Notes: a model not told the origin generated them from the letters alone. Shown: positions 1 to 9,237, numbered from the stretch's first letter. The stretch is DNA of 64,000 nt from Candidatus Methanoplasma cognatum (GCA_009777615.1 WRLM01000003.1:62001-126000); one strand, 5' to 3'. Numbers and translations are program-made.

Positions 1-317
1 TCAAGCTGCATCATACATTTCCTCGCGATATTCCGGCTCCCTTTGACCGCCCTGTTGGGCATCGAACCCTTATCAGCGGACCCGCCGTATTCGGCGGCGA
101 GCTTGGAGGACCCTAAGGGCCCCTTTACATAGAGCTTCCTGAGAATGGAGGCGGCCCTTGTGTACCACCAGTCCTCCTGCGTAGGCGCCCTTTCGGTGTG
201 CCTGCCGGTCTTTGCGAACTCCGCCCAGCTCGGAGGGGTGATCTTATCGTTTCCCTTCAGTTTCTCCGCTGTTTTGAGTATGAGTTCGTCGGCAGGAACG
301 TCATAGACTGTTACCAT
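1..317 (-). CDS. rps19e: Ribosomal protein eS19 (partial, 3' end cut by window)
   Basis: First ~105 residues of the archaeal/eukaryotic small-subunit protein eS19. Family hallmarks are visible: an N-terminal MVTVYDVPADELI, the PPSWAEFAKTGRHTERAP stretch, then DWWYTRAASILRK, and a glycine-rich KGPLGSSKLAAEYGG loop. An ATG six bases further upstream is also in frame, but the GAGG Shine-Dalgarno lies about 8 nt before the ATG at 317 and only 2 nt before the other, so 317 is preferred. A TATA-like element lies at 384-392 on the same strand. The C-terminus lies outside the window. Identification is firm. Confidence 0.93.
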   Translation of the reverse strand, partial: MVTVYDVPADELILKTAEKLKGNDKITPPSWAEFAKTGRHTERAPTQEDWWYTRAASILRKLYVKGPLGSSKLAAEYGGSADKGSMPNRAVKGSRNIARKCMMQL

Positions 318-383
318 ATTCATTCCTCGTATTTTGTCAGGAAGCGTGTCCCCGACAATCACGGACTTTGGTATAAGGGATGT

Positions 384-392
384 TATATAAAA
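384..392 (-). promoter_or_regulatory. TATA box of rps19e
   Basis: TTTATATAA-type box read on the minus strand. It predicts a transcription start near 361 and a leader of about 44 nt carrying the GAGG ribosome-binding site. Inferred from spacing only. Confidence 0.5.
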
Positions 393-425
393 GCATAGCT
401 GACTGAACATAATGTAAAACCGACC

Positions 426-473
426 CCGCACGTCCGGCCAGGCCCCCGTGCGGCCTGCGGGAGAAATTCCCGC
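426..473 (-). terminator. Twin stem-loops downstream of the DUF2207 gene
   Basis: Two consecutive inverted repeats: CCGCACG/CGTGCGG (426-432 with 447-453) and GCGGGA/TCCCGC (457-462 with 468-473, loop GAAAT). They lie downstream of the minus-strand gene ending at 587 and are followed on that strand by a short T run. The rest of 318-586 holds the rps19e promoter and nothing else I can name. A small structured RNA is an alternative reading. Confidence 0.4.
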
Positions 474-586
474 CACGGCATGAAAGATAAGCGTCCTTCA
501 TGATATCCGTGGGAAGGAGTATCTTATCGAAGTATATGAATTGAACTGTTACCCCCGTTCTCTACGATGCCGGTAGCGGGCCATGA

Positions 587-2464
587 TCACCTGTGGCCTC
601 CGCCCCCTCCTCCAAAACCTCCGCCTCCGCCGCCGGTAAATCCACCTCCGCCGCCGCTGCTGAAACCTCCTCCGCTGCTGCCTCCCCCGCCTCCGCGGAC
701 GAATGCCGTATACGAGGCCTGGTTGATCGAAGAGATACTTTGAGAGAGTCCGCCGACACTGTGGAGCACGTACATGTAGGTGAGAGTGTTCAAGCTCGAG
801 CCGTACATTCCTGGCTCGGCGAACCGCACGTCCAGCTCCTTGATCACCTTGTCGGCCGCTCCGAGGGCAGCCGCATAGACCAGATGCTGTTCCCAGAGCG
901 GGAGTTCCATGGCCCGTCTTTCTTTCATCAGCGTCATGTCTGTGTAGAACTTTTTCAGCGCAAGGACCTTTGCGCGTTCATCCTCGCCCTTGACGGTGAG
1001 GGGGCGGGATGTCCTTTCTGCGACGGCCGCCGACAACACGGCGATGATGAAAGAGATAAAGATGGCGGCCGGAATATAGTCAAAGAAATCAATGAAAGCG
1101 GCGATGCCTATGACCGGAACCGTCAGGATAAGCGGTATGAGAGGGATAATCTTCCACTTCGAATTCCGCCTCCCCAGAGCGTCATCGACATAACTGCCCG
1201 CATTGAATTCCTGTCTGTCGATCTCCGACAGCCGTATGTGATCCGCCGAGCCGCCTGCAACAGCTTTCTTTACCTGACTGAGCGTGATCCTGATATCGTC
1301 CTGTCCTTTCACGGTGCAAAAGAGCATGTTGTAAACGCCACGTTCGAATCTTGTCATAGGCGCGTCCCCGTTGAGGGAAACGAAAACGATCTCCTTTCCC
1401 GCGCCCGCCTCGATCGCAATTATTTTCTGAACCGCTAAATTCAGAACGGTGGCGGTTATCCTGTTGCCGAAACCGGTCCTTGCCAGTTTATAGTAGCCTC
1501 CCAATTGCGCCGCGATGTTCGGTTTGATCGAGGGCAGCTCGCGCAAATACGGCTGATTGAAATTCGGTTTGTTGCGGGGGAGAAGTTTGACCGTTAACAC
1601 AAGGAGCAGCAATGCTGCGGACACCATCGCAACGATAAGCCACATCTGGATGTTTGCCAAAAGGATGACCAGTTCCGTATGCTCGCGGAATTTTCTTTCC
1701 TCATCAAGTATCGAACCGAAGGTTTTGTCCGTCCTTACCGGAGTTATGGAGTACAGTTCCGTCTGCTGGTTGACAACGCGGATCTCGAACATGGTGTATG
1801 CCTGCAGATTTGAACTTTTGAAAACAGCGTTCGCGGTGCCGCCTGCGAACTCGCAGTAGCCATTCGGATCTCCGTGGCCGAAGATGCGCGTTGCTGTCTG
1901 CGTACTGCCCGGCGGCATGGTGACGGTGACCGTCAGATCCTTAAGGTCATCTGAGAAATAGGTGAACACCTTGTAATAAAAATCAACGCAGTCGGAGTAC
2001 CTGCCGACCACGTTCGCAAGTTCGTACTGAAAGACCACCGTATGCTCGCCTGACGCGGCTCTCTTGTAGAAAGCGTTCATCTCCCACTCGCCCGAAAGGG
2101 CATTCATGCCGTAGGAATAGAGCGCCATACCGCTGCCGCCCATGTACGTTGCCTGGCTGCCTGTTTCGTAGGAGACCAAATCAGCCGCCGTCCCGTCTAT
2201 GATACAGCTGACGGACGATCCTATCAGCGCATTTACTTTCTCATCGGGGAATGAGATGTACATCTCGCCGCTGCTTATGCCGGACCACCTGAAATTGTAA
2301 GTTTCCGCTACTGCCACGCTGCCGTCCGCGCGGACCTCGATGTCCACATCTGTTTTGTAGTGATCGAATTCGTAATCCGGATCGTCCGGCAGGAAGGTTG
2401 CCAGAAGGATCACTACGAAAATAATACAAAAAACCGCGACCACGATCTTTTCTGTCCTTTTCAC
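587..2464 (-). CDS. DUF2207 domain membrane protein
   Basis: A 625-residue predicted membrane protein of the DUF2207 (YciQ-like) family, whose function is unknown. An N-terminal membrane segment (about residues 7-24) is followed by a large extracytoplasmic beta-rich region (DVDIEVRADGSVAVAETYNF, typical of the family start), a second membrane helix near 270-295, a cytoplasmic portion and two closely spaced helices near 440-485. The C-terminus is an extreme glycine tail (from about 590, runs of G interrupted by S, F and H), common in this family and probably disordered. It follows the LemA gene by 45 nt on the same strand; LemA and DUF2207 proteins are often neighbours, which suggests a joint role in the cell envelope. 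Confidence 0.85.
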   Translation of the reverse strand: MKRTEKIVVAVFCIIFVVILLATFLPDDPDYEFDHYKTDVDIEVRADGSVAVAETYNFRWSGISSGEMYISFPDEKVNALIGSSVSCIIDGTAADLVSYETGSQATYMGGSGMALYSYGMNALSGEWEMNAFYKRAASGEHTVVFQYELANVVGRYSDCVDFYYKVFTYFSDDLKDLTVTVTMPPGSTQTATRIFGHGDPNGYCEFAGGTANAVFKSSNLQAYTMFEIRVVNQQTELYSITPVRTDKTFGSILDEERKFREHTELVILLANIQMWLIVAMVSAALLLLVLTVKLLPRNKPNFNQPYLRELPSIKPNIAAQLGGYYKLARTGFGNRITATVLNLAVQKIIAIEAGAGKEIVFVSLNGDAPMTRFERGVYNMLFCTVKGQDDIRITLSQVKKAVAGGSADHIRLSEIDRQEFNAGSYVDDALGRRNSKWKIIPLIPLILTVPVIGIAAFIDFFDYIPAAIFISFIIAVLSAAVAERTSRPLTVKGEDERAKVLALKKFYTDMTLMKERRAMELPLWEQHLVYAAALGAADKVIKELDVRFAEPGMYGSSLNTLTYMYVLHSVGGLSQSISSINQASYTAFVRGGGGGSSGGGFSSGGGGGFTGGGGGGFGGGGGGHR

Positions 2465-2509
2465 TCTGCCGCCCCCGCTGGTGATCGCATACGTTATCTC
2501 GGTACCGGC

Positions 2510-3073
2510 TCAGAAACTGACCCTGACATTTTCCAGCTCGGCTTCCGGTGCGTCAAAGAACTCTGCTTCCTTGAATTTGAGAATGGAGGCGAAGACGTTG
2601 CCCGGGAATGTCCTAACGGCTTTGTTATAGATCATGACCGTATCGTTATAGAAACTGCGTGAGACCGCAATGGTCCTTTCGATCTCCGAGAGCTCGTCCT
2701 GGAGCTTTACGAAGCCGATGTTCGCCTTAAGGTCCGGGTATTGTTCGCCGAGCGCGAACAATTTGCTGAGAGTTTCCGTAAGCTGATTGTTAGCTCTCGC
2801 AAGGTCGCGAACGCTGTTCGCCGAAGCTCCCGCGCTGCGGGCTGTGGTCACATTCTCAAGCGTTTCTTTCTCATGCTTGGCATAGCCTTTCACTGTCTCG
2901 ACGAGGTTCGGCACGAGGTCGAACCTCTTTTTGCATTGTATCTTTATCTGACTGAAACTATTCTCGACCTTCAGTTTCTTTGCGACAAAGCTGTTGTAGA
3001 ACAGTATCATCGCTGCGGCCGAGGCGACCAAGAGCAGACCCAAGATGATCAGACCAGTCCAAAGCGGCGACAT
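2510..3073 (-). CDS. lemA: LemA family protein
   Basis: A 187-residue LemA protein: an N-terminal membrane helix (about residues 5-27) and a long helical domain facing outside. The family signature region KRFDLVPNLVETVKGYAKHE and the downstream ENVTTARSA are present, as is the LQDELSEIERTIAVSRSFYND stretch near the C-terminus. The biochemical role of LemA is not established. It is the first gene of a two-gene minus-strand operon with the DUF2207 protein. The start at 3073 is preceded by a purine-rich GGAAGGGGGAAG ribosome-binding region. Confidence 0.9.
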   Translation of the reverse strand: MSPLWTGLIILGLLLVASAAAMILFYNSFVAKKLKVENSFSQIKIQCKKRFDLVPNLVETVKGYAKHEKETLENVTTARSAGASANSVRDLARANNQLTETLSKLFALGEQYPDLKANIGFVKLQDELSEIERTIAVSRSFYNDTVMIYNKAVRTFPGNVFASILKFKEAEFFDAPEAELENVRVSF

Positions 3074-3238
3074 TTTTACTTCCCCCTTCCTTACGCCTTT
3101 TGTTATGCGCGCTGCTGTATTTATATCCGCCCCGTGAAAAGGATGCCGGAGAAGATTAGTGTATTATATAGAACAGACAATATCAATCTGTAAGCAGACC
3201 GGCAGCTCCGGACTGTCCGGCTAAATGGGGAGAGACAC

Positions 3239-4552
3239 ATGTGGGGAAAGAACAGATATGGTATGGTAGCCCTCTCCGCCCTGGCAGTGCTGGCGATGGT
3301 CCTGCCGGCGGTCTCGGTGGCATCCGGGGAGGAAGGGTACGCGGATGGCGGGGAAGGTTTTGTCGTCACAAGCGCGGGTCTCCTTTTGGCGCCAGGAGAG
3401 AGCCCCCTCGCTGTAGGAGCCGTCCTCCTGATGCTTGGCGGCTCAGGCGAGCTGATATGGTCTAAGGACATCGAATGGTCCGGCGGCGGATACTCCGGCT
3501 TCCGATGGAACGATGTGCACTTGGTCCGCTCGGCCGCTGCAGTAGCGGACGGCTTCATCGCCGTCGGGGAACTCGTGGAGAAGTATGACACGGCGGGCAA
3601 CCCCGTGTGGCAGAAGAGCTTTGACGAAGCGGGTGCGACCTTGTTCTTTTCGGTGACAGGGACGGCGGACGGCTTCATCGCAGCCGGGAACAGGGACGGC
3701 GACGGGATCATCATGAAGTGCGACGGCGAAGGCACGGTGATATGGGAGGCGAGCCTCGCCGCCCCCGGCAAGCGGTTCATATTCCAATCCGTGACGGTTG
3801 CCCCCGACGGGCTCGTTGCTACGGGATACTCCCACGACGCCACCTTCTTCGACGACAACTGGTCGGCCGGCCCCCGCAATACGGTCATCGCGAAGTTCAA
3901 CGATAATGGCACGCTCCTTTGGAGCGATGAGCGCAGCATGCCTTACGACGCCACCTTCTGCTCGGTTGCGGCGGTTCCGGGCGGGGCGGTCGCCGTCGGC
4001 GGCTCGATCGGCAACCCGCTCATAGTGAGATATAGCAACAGCGGGGCCGTGCTGTGGGAGAAGGACGTCGTCGGTATGTCATCCGTTGAGTCGGTGATAG
4101 CCGTGCCGGGCGGGTTCGCGGTCGTGGGAGAAGCGTACCATGGCCCCACGTGGGACCGCGATGCGGTCATCGCGATGTTCAGCGACGCCGGCGATATCGT
4201 CTGGCGGAAAGACTTCGGCGGGGCGGACGATGATTCTTTCAGGTCCGTCGCCGCGGTGGAGGGCGGGCTGATCGCCGTTGGCTACTCGTATAAAGGATCG
4301 TTCGGCAACGGCGACCTTGCCGGCATAGAGTCGAAGAGCACGAGGGACACTATCATCGTGATGTTCGACGACACCGGCGGCGCGGCATGGGTGCAGAATA
4401 CTCCCTGGGGGATTTCCGCCATCATCAATACGGAACCGGATATGTCGGGGGTGTGGCTGTGGATGGGCGCGTTTTCAATCGCCTTCGGGCTGGCATGCGG
4501 GGCAGCGTTCCTGCTCTCGGCAAGGAGACAGGGCGGACATGGCGCAGAATGA
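3239..4552 (+). CDS. Secreted, membrane-anchored repeat protein (probable beta-propeller)
   Basis: A 437-residue surface protein. Residues 1-30 form a signal peptide (basic start, then ALSALAVLAMVLPAVSVASG). The body holds about six or seven repeats of roughly 45-55 residues, each built around a W-x-K strand, a SVAAV-type strand and GFIAVG, a pattern that usually folds as beta-propeller blades. One transmembrane helix near 405-428 (WLWMGAFSIAFGLACGAAF) followed by a basic tail anchors it outside-in. A GGGGAG site sits 6 nt before the ATG, and a TATA-like element lies near 3161-3170. It is a paralogue of the next gene. The ligand is unknown; an adhesin-like role is a guess. Confidence 0.75.
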   Translation: MWGKNRYGMVALSALAVLAMVLPAVSVASGEEGYADGGEGFVVTSAGLLLAPGESPLAVGAVLLMLGGSGELIWSKDIEWSGGGYSGFRWNDVHLVRSAAAVADGFIAVGELVEKYDTAGNPVWQKSFDEAGATLFFSVTGTADGFIAAGNRDGDGIIMKCDGEGTVIWEASLAAPGKRFIFQSVTVAPDGLVATGYSHDATFFDDNWSAGPRNTVIAKFNDNGTLLWSDERSMPYDATFCSVAAVPGGAVAVGGSIGNPLIVRYSNSGAVLWEKDVVGMSSVESVIAVPGGFAVVGEAYHGPTWDRDAVIAMFSDAGDIVWRKDFGGADDDSFRSVAAVEGGLIAVGYSYKGSFGNGDLAGIESKSTRDTIIVMFDDTGGAAWVQNTPWGISAIINTEPDMSGVWLWMGAFSIAFGLACGAAFLLSARRQGGHGAE

Positions 4553-4713
4553 TGAGAGCGAGTGAGTAAGGCACATACTCCTTCGCAGAGACACCGTGGT
4601 TGCCATTGCGCCTAATAATAGTATTATACTGAGCCAGATATATACATCTATAACCACGGTTATTGGCCTCTTCCTAGGGGGGGGGAACGGCCTGGAGCAA
4701 GGAGGGAACACAC

Positions 4714-5997
4714 ATGCGCAATATGAGTAGGGGGGTTTTGGCGGTCTTGTCCGCGCTGGCGGCACTGGCTATGATCGTGCCCAGTGCTGCGATACTGTCT
4801 GCGGAGGAGGAGGGATTTGTTAATGGGGAAGACGATCCTGGCACGGATCTCTTTACGCCGACTGCGGCAACCGAAAGTTATGTCGCTGCAGGGACCATCA
4901 TAATGAAGCTCAGCAGCACGGGCGAACTGTTATGGGGAAAGAATCTCTTGTTATCTGGTTTCAATCTATTTATGTCTGCGACAGTGGTCCCCGACGGCTT
5001 TGTGGCTGTGGGAAGTTCGATCGCAAAGTACAACAACGCAGGCGACCGGGTATGGCAAAGGACATCCGGTTCCCTTATACTCAGTGCTGTGACGGCGGCC
5101 TCCGACGGATTTACCGCAGCCGGAAGCAGAGGCAACGATGCGGCCATAGCGAAGTATGATAACAGCGGATCAAGGATATGGGATAAGACCTTTGGCGTGC
5201 CCGGTTCGAACGTGTCCTTCCGTTCAATAACGGCTGTCTCCGATGGTTTTGTAGCTGTGGGAACCTCAAATGAGATCATCCGCAACGGCAATACTACGTG
5301 GTATGGTCCTGCAGACGGAATAATTGTGAAATACAGCGGAACAGGCGATGTGGTGTGGCAGAACAGTTTCGGTGGGGACAGCAGCGATTACTTCAACTCG
5401 GTGGCGGCAGTACCTGGCGGAGTGGTCGTTGCAGGAGAGTCGGCAGGTTACGCGAACATCGTGAAATATGGTGACGACGGCGCAGTAGTGTGGCAGAAGA
5501 GCCTTAGCCGGGAAGACGCAGATTCATTTAAGTCAGTGGCTGCGGTCCCCGGAGGGTTCGTCGCGGCGGGAGATGTATACCATAATACCTACGGCAGCAG
5601 AGACGGCGCCGTAGTGAAGTTCGATGACATGGGAGAAGTGATCTGGAAGAAGAGCTTCGGCGGAGTGGAATCAGACTATTTCGAATCGGTAGCAGCCACG
5701 GAAAGCGGTTTCATCGCCATAGGAGACTCATACTACAGATCTTTTGGGACCGGAGATCTGGTCGGGGTTGAATCGAAAGATGACTCGGTGAACTTCATCG
5801 CAGTGAAGTTCAATGACATAGGAGAGGCAGAATGGGTGTATAACTTCGGCGGAATAGACATTAAGGGCATGCTCTCCAGCTTGACTGCTGGCATTTGGCT
5901 TTGGTTTGGGATCTCTGCTGTAGTCGCAGGCGTGCTGATCGGAGGCATATTATTGTTTTCGTTGAGAAAGCCAAAGGGAGCAATGCCTGGAAAGTGA
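4714..5997 (+). CDS. Secreted, membrane-anchored repeat protein, paralogue of the upstream gene
   Basis: A 427-residue protein with the same architecture as the gene at 3239: a signal peptide (to about residue 32), propeller-like repeats with W-x-K-S-F-G-G, SVAAVPGG and GFVAVG or GFIAIG motifs, and a single C-terminal helix (WLWFGISAVVAGVLIGGIL) with a basic tail. An AAGGAGGG ribosome-binding site at 4699-4705 fixes the start. Its own AT-rich upstream region (about 4619-4650, several TATA-like elements) suggests separate transcription. The two copies have diverged clearly at the DNA level, so the duplication is not recent. The repeat unit reappears once at the N-terminus of the large protein at 9238. 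Confidence 0.75.
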   Translation: MRNMSRGVLAVLSALAALAMIVPSAAILSAEEEGFVNGEDDPGTDLFTPTAATESYVAAGTIIMKLSSTGELLWGKNLLLSGFNLFMSATVVPDGFVAVGSSIAKYNNAGDRVWQRTSGSLILSAVTAASDGFTAAGSRGNDAAIAKYDNSGSRIWDKTFGVPGSNVSFRSITAVSDGFVAVGTSNEIIRNGNTTWYGPADGIIVKYSGTGDVVWQNSFGGDSSDYFNSVAAVPGGVVVAGESAGYANIVKYGDDGAVVWQKSLSREDADSFKSVAAVPGGFVAAGDVYHNTYGSRDGAVVKFDDMGEVIWKKSFGGVESDYFESVAATESGFIAIGDSYYRSFGTGDLVGVESKDDSVNFIAVKFNDIGEAEWVYNFGGIDIKGMLSSLTAGIWLWFGISAVVAGVLIGGILLFSLRKPKGAMPGK

Positions 5998-6003
5998 AGC
6001 AAT

Positions 6004-6732
6004 ATGAAGCACAAAGATCGCTACGACGACGAATATGTCCTCGATCTTTCTTTGAAGATACACTCAGTAATGCCGGGTTTTGATAAAGATGCTTTTTCAA
6101 ACGGTCTGATAGGCCGCCTTGATGATAAAGAATTGTTTGCGAGGCTCGACATTATCGTCGACGCCATGGAAAAAAGCATGGGGATTGACTACTCAAAAAA
6201 TATCCAAGTGTTTTTTAATATGCTTGGCCCGGAATTGACCCAACCTGAGGGGATGTTCACCTCAGGGTGGTGGCTGTGGCCCGTTGGCAGGTATGTCGAA
6301 CGGCATGGGAATGAAGATTGGAAGCTGTCTCTGCCCTTCCTGAAGGAACTGACGAAGCGGTTTACAGGAGAGTACGCCATCCGCCCTCTTCTGAAAGAGC
6401 ACCCGGAAGAAGTGATGGATGAGCTTATAGCGTGGACGAAGGATGAGAACGTTCATGTCCGGAGGCTTGCAAGCGAGGGGGTCAGGATACGTTTGCCGTG
6501 GGCGGAGAAATTGACCGTCGCTTTGGACGAGCTCGAAAGGTATGCGGTCATCCTCACGAACCTGAAGGATGATCCGGAAAGGTTCGTACAAAAAAGCGTC
6601 GGAAACAATCTGAACGACCTGTTCAAAGAGTCGCCTGAAAAAGCAAAGCGGATCATCGAACAATGGGAAAAGACGAAGGAAAGCAAAGCACGGGAATGGA
6701 TCGTAAAGCACGGCATGAGAAATCAAAAATGA
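6004..6732 (+). CDS. DNA alkylation repair protein, AlkD-like HEAT-repeat family
   Basis: A 242-residue all-helical protein matching the AlkC/AlkD-type DNA alkylation repair family: HEAT-like repeats with the typical VHVRRLASEGVRIRLPWA segment (about residues 150-167) and a second repeat FVQKSVGNNLNDLFKESPEKA. Members excise bulky or cationic alkylated bases, binding DNA without base flipping. It begins 6 nt after the repeat-protein gene and may be read through from it. It converges with a uracil-DNA glycosylase gene, giving two repair genes side by side. The family call is fairly secure; the exact substrate is not readable from the sequence. Confidence 0.8.
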   Translation: MKHKDRYDDEYVLDLSLKIHSVMPGFDKDAFSNGLIGRLDDKELFARLDIIVDAMEKSMGIDYSKNIQVFFNMLGPELTQPEGMFTSGWWLWPVGRYVERHGNEDWKLSLPFLKELTKRFTGEYAIRPLLKEHPEEVMDELIAWTKDENVHVRRLASEGVRIRLPWAEKLTVALDELERYAVILTNLKDDPERFVQKSVGNNLNDLFKESPEKAKRIIEQWEKTKESKAREWIVKHGMRNQK

Positions 6733-6755
6733 CCGTTTTACAAAAGACCAAGTGC

Positions 6756-7355
6756 TCAGCCGAATATCGCGCTATGGACCGCGCCCCTTACTTCAGGCAT
6801 TCTCTTCTTCTCGAACATGGGGTGTTCCTTGAACCATCTGACGTTCAGAGGCGATGGGTGCGGTATCACGAATGCGGGTTTACCTCTTATCCTTTGATCG
6901 GAAAAGACCAGTTCCGTGAAATCATACTTAGGGAAGAAGAAATCCGCCGCTGCCTTGCCGACCAGGACGAAGATATCATTGTTCACAAGCTCTATCTCTT
7001 TGCTGAGCCATTTCTGCGCGCATATCTTCGGCGGAGGGTTGTCCCCTTTGTTCTTTGACTTCCCCGGATAGCAGTGCCCGACGGATGTTATGTAAAAGAT
7101 GTCTGGATCATAGAACACCTCCTCGGATATGCCGTACCAATCGTTCCTTAATCTCCTGCCGCTTATGTCGTTGAACGATCTTCCGGTATTGTGCACATGT
7201 ACCGACGGCGCCTGGCTGACCTGCACTATCTTCGCGTCGGAGTTCCCCATGCAGACAGGTCTGGGCTCAAAACCGAAAAGCTCTCTGCATTCTCTGCAAG
7301 CTAAGAGCTTCGTTTTTAGTTTTGCTAGGTCATCCATGATAACGTCATCATTCAT
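6756..7355 (-). CDS. Uracil-DNA glycosylase family protein (Fe-S type)
   Basis: About 199 residues. The N-terminal CRECREL and a later pair of cysteines (HCYPG and KICAQKW) are positioned like the 4Fe-4S ligands of family 4/5 uracil-DNA glycosylases. Motif A appears as GNSDAKIVQVSQAP and motif B as HPSPLNV near the C-terminus. The enzyme would remove uracil produced by cytosine deamination. The reading frame is open well upstream, but that part has no similarity to the family. The ATG at 7355 is chosen; an ATG at 7337 lies about 30 nt from a TATA-like element (7365-7372) and could be a leaderless start. Family number and exact base specificity are uncertain. Confidence 0.8.
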   Translation of the reverse strand: MNDDVIMDDLAKLKTKLLACRECRELFGFEPRPVCMGNSDAKIVQVSQAPSVHVHNTGRSFNDISGRRLRNDWYGISEEVFYDPDIFYITSVGHCYPGKSKNKGDNPPPKICAQKWLSKEIELVNNDIFVLVGKAAADFFFPKYDFTELVFSDQRIRGKPAFVIPHPSPLNVRWFKEHPMFEKKRMPEVRGAVHSAIFG

Positions 7356-7463
7356 TTCGGCATTAATATAGGTTCGATTCAAGTTGAAAATAAATGATGA
7401 CAGTTTGTCTGTAATACTAACTGTAATGAGGAAATATGTAAACAAGCAACGGCTGAAACGTTC

Positions 7464-8330
7464 ATGATGATTAAGAATAAGACCAGCATTATCACGGTAC
7501 AGGATGTTCACGTCACGATAGCATCTTTCGACATTGACGATTATATTTGCATAACAGACATGGCAAAGGCTAAAGAGGGCGAGTCTCGTGCTGCGGATAT
7601 AATCAAAAACTGGATTCGCAACCGCACCACTCTGGAATTCTTGGGCACCTGGGAGATGATGCATAACCCTAACTTCAAAGTGGTCGAATTTGACCACTTT
7701 AGAATGCAGGCAGGATTGCCGACCTTCGTCCTAAGCGCGAAACAATGGGTTGAAAAGACCAATGCGATCGGAATCTTCGTTCAATCCGGCAGATACGGCG
7801 GTACGTATGCGCACAAGGATGTTGCATTTGAATTCGGCTCTGCAATCAGCCCGGTGTTCAAACTATACTTGTTAAAAGAATATCAGCGGCTGAAGGATAT
7901 AGAGAACAACAGCCATAAGCTGGAATGGGATGCCAAACGGTTCCTGTCCAGGACCAATTACCTGATACACACCGATGCTGTGAAGAAATATGTCCTGCCG
8001 CTTAGTGATTATACAGAACAGACGGAGTGGCTGGCATACGCAGACGAGGCTGACCTGCTGAATGTGGCAATGTTTGGTTGTACAGCAAAACAATGGCGTA
8101 ATGAAAATCCAGAACTGGCAAAAAATAACAACATCCGTGATTTTGCATCTGTGAATGAACTGGCGGTCTTGTCCAATCTTGAAACACACAATGCAGAATT
8201 GATAAAAGCAGGGAGACCCAAGACAGAACGGTTCCAAACACTGCTGGAGATTGCTAGGTATCAGATAGCTTTGCTTGATGAGGCAGAGCGCATGAGGTCG
8301 GCGAAAAGCGGAAGAACGCTGCCGGAATAA
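7464..8330 (+). CDS. KilA-N domain protein
   Basis: A 288-residue protein with an N-terminal KilA-N DNA-binding-type domain (about residues 25-150: DDYICITDMAKAKEG, then the NPNFKVVEFD segment, then YAHKDVAFEFGSAISPVFKLYL). This domain is common in phages and large DNA viruses and in scattered host-associated bacteria and archaea. The C-terminal half (about 160-285) resembles the tail of stand-alone chromosomal KilA-N proteins and includes HNAELIKAGRPKTERF. No integrase or other phage gene is nearby, so this looks like a single acquired gene. Function unknown. Confidence 0.8.
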   Translation: MMIKNKTSIITVQDVHVTIASFDIDDYICITDMAKAKEGESRAADIIKNWIRNRTTLEFLGTWEMMHNPNFKVVEFDHFRMQAGLPTFVLSAKQWVEKTNAIGIFVQSGRYGGTYAHKDVAFEFGSAISPVFKLYLLKEYQRLKDIENNSHKLEWDAKRFLSRTNYLIHTDAVKKYVLPLSDYTEQTEWLAYADEADLLNVAMFGCTAKQWRNENPELAKNNNIRDFASVNELAVLSNLETHNAELIKAGRPKTERFQTLLEIARYQIALLDEAERMRSAKSGRTLPE

Positions 8331-8523
8331 ACCCCTAAACGTAAGCGTCCAACAAATCCCTAAGAACCTGTGTATCTCATCGAATGAAGACTCTCAGTCA
8401 TTGTGGAGAAAGCATTTTCCTGTTTCGGTTGTTTTTCCTACGGATTCGGCAGTATTATGTCATTACGACAAAATCTATGCGGTCTGCCTCCGACCGTCAT
8501 TTCACACAAAATCTGAAAGAGCC

Positions 8524-8533
8524 AAAATTATAT
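8524..8533 (+). promoter_or_regulatory. TATA box, leaderless promoter of the zinc-ribbon gene
   Basis: AATTATATAG element about 25 nt before the ATG at 8554, so the transcript would begin at or next to the start codon. The rest of 8331-8523 shows no gene. Confidence 0.5.
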
Positions 8534-8553
8534 AGAAAAAATGCACTGTTGTC

Positions 8554-9108
8554 ATGATAAAAATGGAAGAACGATCATCCTCGAATTTTTGTATGAAATG
8601 CGGAGCCCCGTTACGCGAATCCGATACTTTCTGCACAACCTGCGGTGAGGCGATAGGCAGTACCTCCCAAGCACAGCCGTATTCGCAATATGGGTACCCA
8701 CAGAATAAAAGCAACAGATTGAGGAATATGGCAATCCTATCGGCTGTCTGGGCCGCAATCGCATTAGTGTTAGGCTTATTCTTTATTCTTGGAGCAGACT
8801 ATATAATGGGTATATTCGATTCAACCCCCGATTTTTGGAATATTATGGAAGATACATATGGCTACACTCGTGATGATATTGCATATTCACTCTTTGTGAC
8901 AGGCGCGGTCATAGCAGCTAGCGGTGCATTTGCGGCGGTCACAGCGGTGCTGTCCATGACAAAGAAATTCCACTTCGTGGCATTGATAGCGTGCATAATC
9001 TCCTCTTTACTTGGACTTATAATACTGGTGGGCGCTATCGGGTTCATAGTAGCATACTTCATATACAAAGCAAAGGACGAGTTCAAAAGTAACAATCAAA
9101 AAATATAA
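8554..9108 (+). CDS. Zinc-ribbon membrane protein
   Basis: A 184-residue protein. An N-terminal zinc ribbon has two CxxC knuckles (FCMKCGAPLRESDTFCTTCG, residues 11-30). A short polar linker leads to three or four membrane helices (about 52-75, 105-130, 140-165). No enzymatic motif is visible. Its stop codon is the first base pairs of a perfect hairpin (see 9108). It and a similar protein at 12838 bracket the large surface-protein gene. Such ribbon-plus-helix proteins are common in Methanomassiliicoccales and have no assigned function. Confidence 0.7.
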   Translation: MIKMEERSSSNFCMKCGAPLRESDTFCTTCGEAIGSTSQAQPYSQYGYPQNKSNRLRNMAILSAVWAAIALVLGLFFILGADYIMGIFDSTPDFWNIMEDTYGYTRDDIAYSLFVTGAVIAASGAFAAVTAVLSMTKKFHFVALIACIISSLLGLIILVGAIGFIVAYFIYKAKDEFKSNNQKI

Positions 9109-9151
9109 GCCGAGCGGGGACATCTTCGTGAGAGGATGTCCCCGCTCGGCT
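9108..9151. terminator. Perfect 17-bp inverted repeat between convergent genes
   Basis: AGCCGAGCGGGGACATC at 9108-9124 is matched exactly by its reverse complement at 9135-9151. The stem can extend three more pairs with one GU, leaving a GTGA loop. It starts at the last base of the upstream stop codon and lies 86 nt from the end of the convergent surface-protein gene. Most probably a bidirectional transcription barrier or 3'-end stabiliser; no long T run follows on either strand. Confidence 0.6.
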
Positions 9152-9237
9152 AGAGTTTATAAATAAAACGCATTTCGGCACACTGCTCATGAGTCTGCCG
9201 AAAATTTAGCTATTCATCGCCCAAGGTATTATTGTAC

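Noticed and set aside
593-1438. Long plus-strand reading frame opposite the DUF2207 gene
   Set aside because: It mirrors the glycine-rich and GC-rich antisense strand; the minus-strand protein has clear family similarity.
7464-8330. Prophage suggested by the KilA-N gene
   Set aside because: No integrase, terminase, capsid or replication gene nearby; the neighbours are ordinary chromosomal genes.
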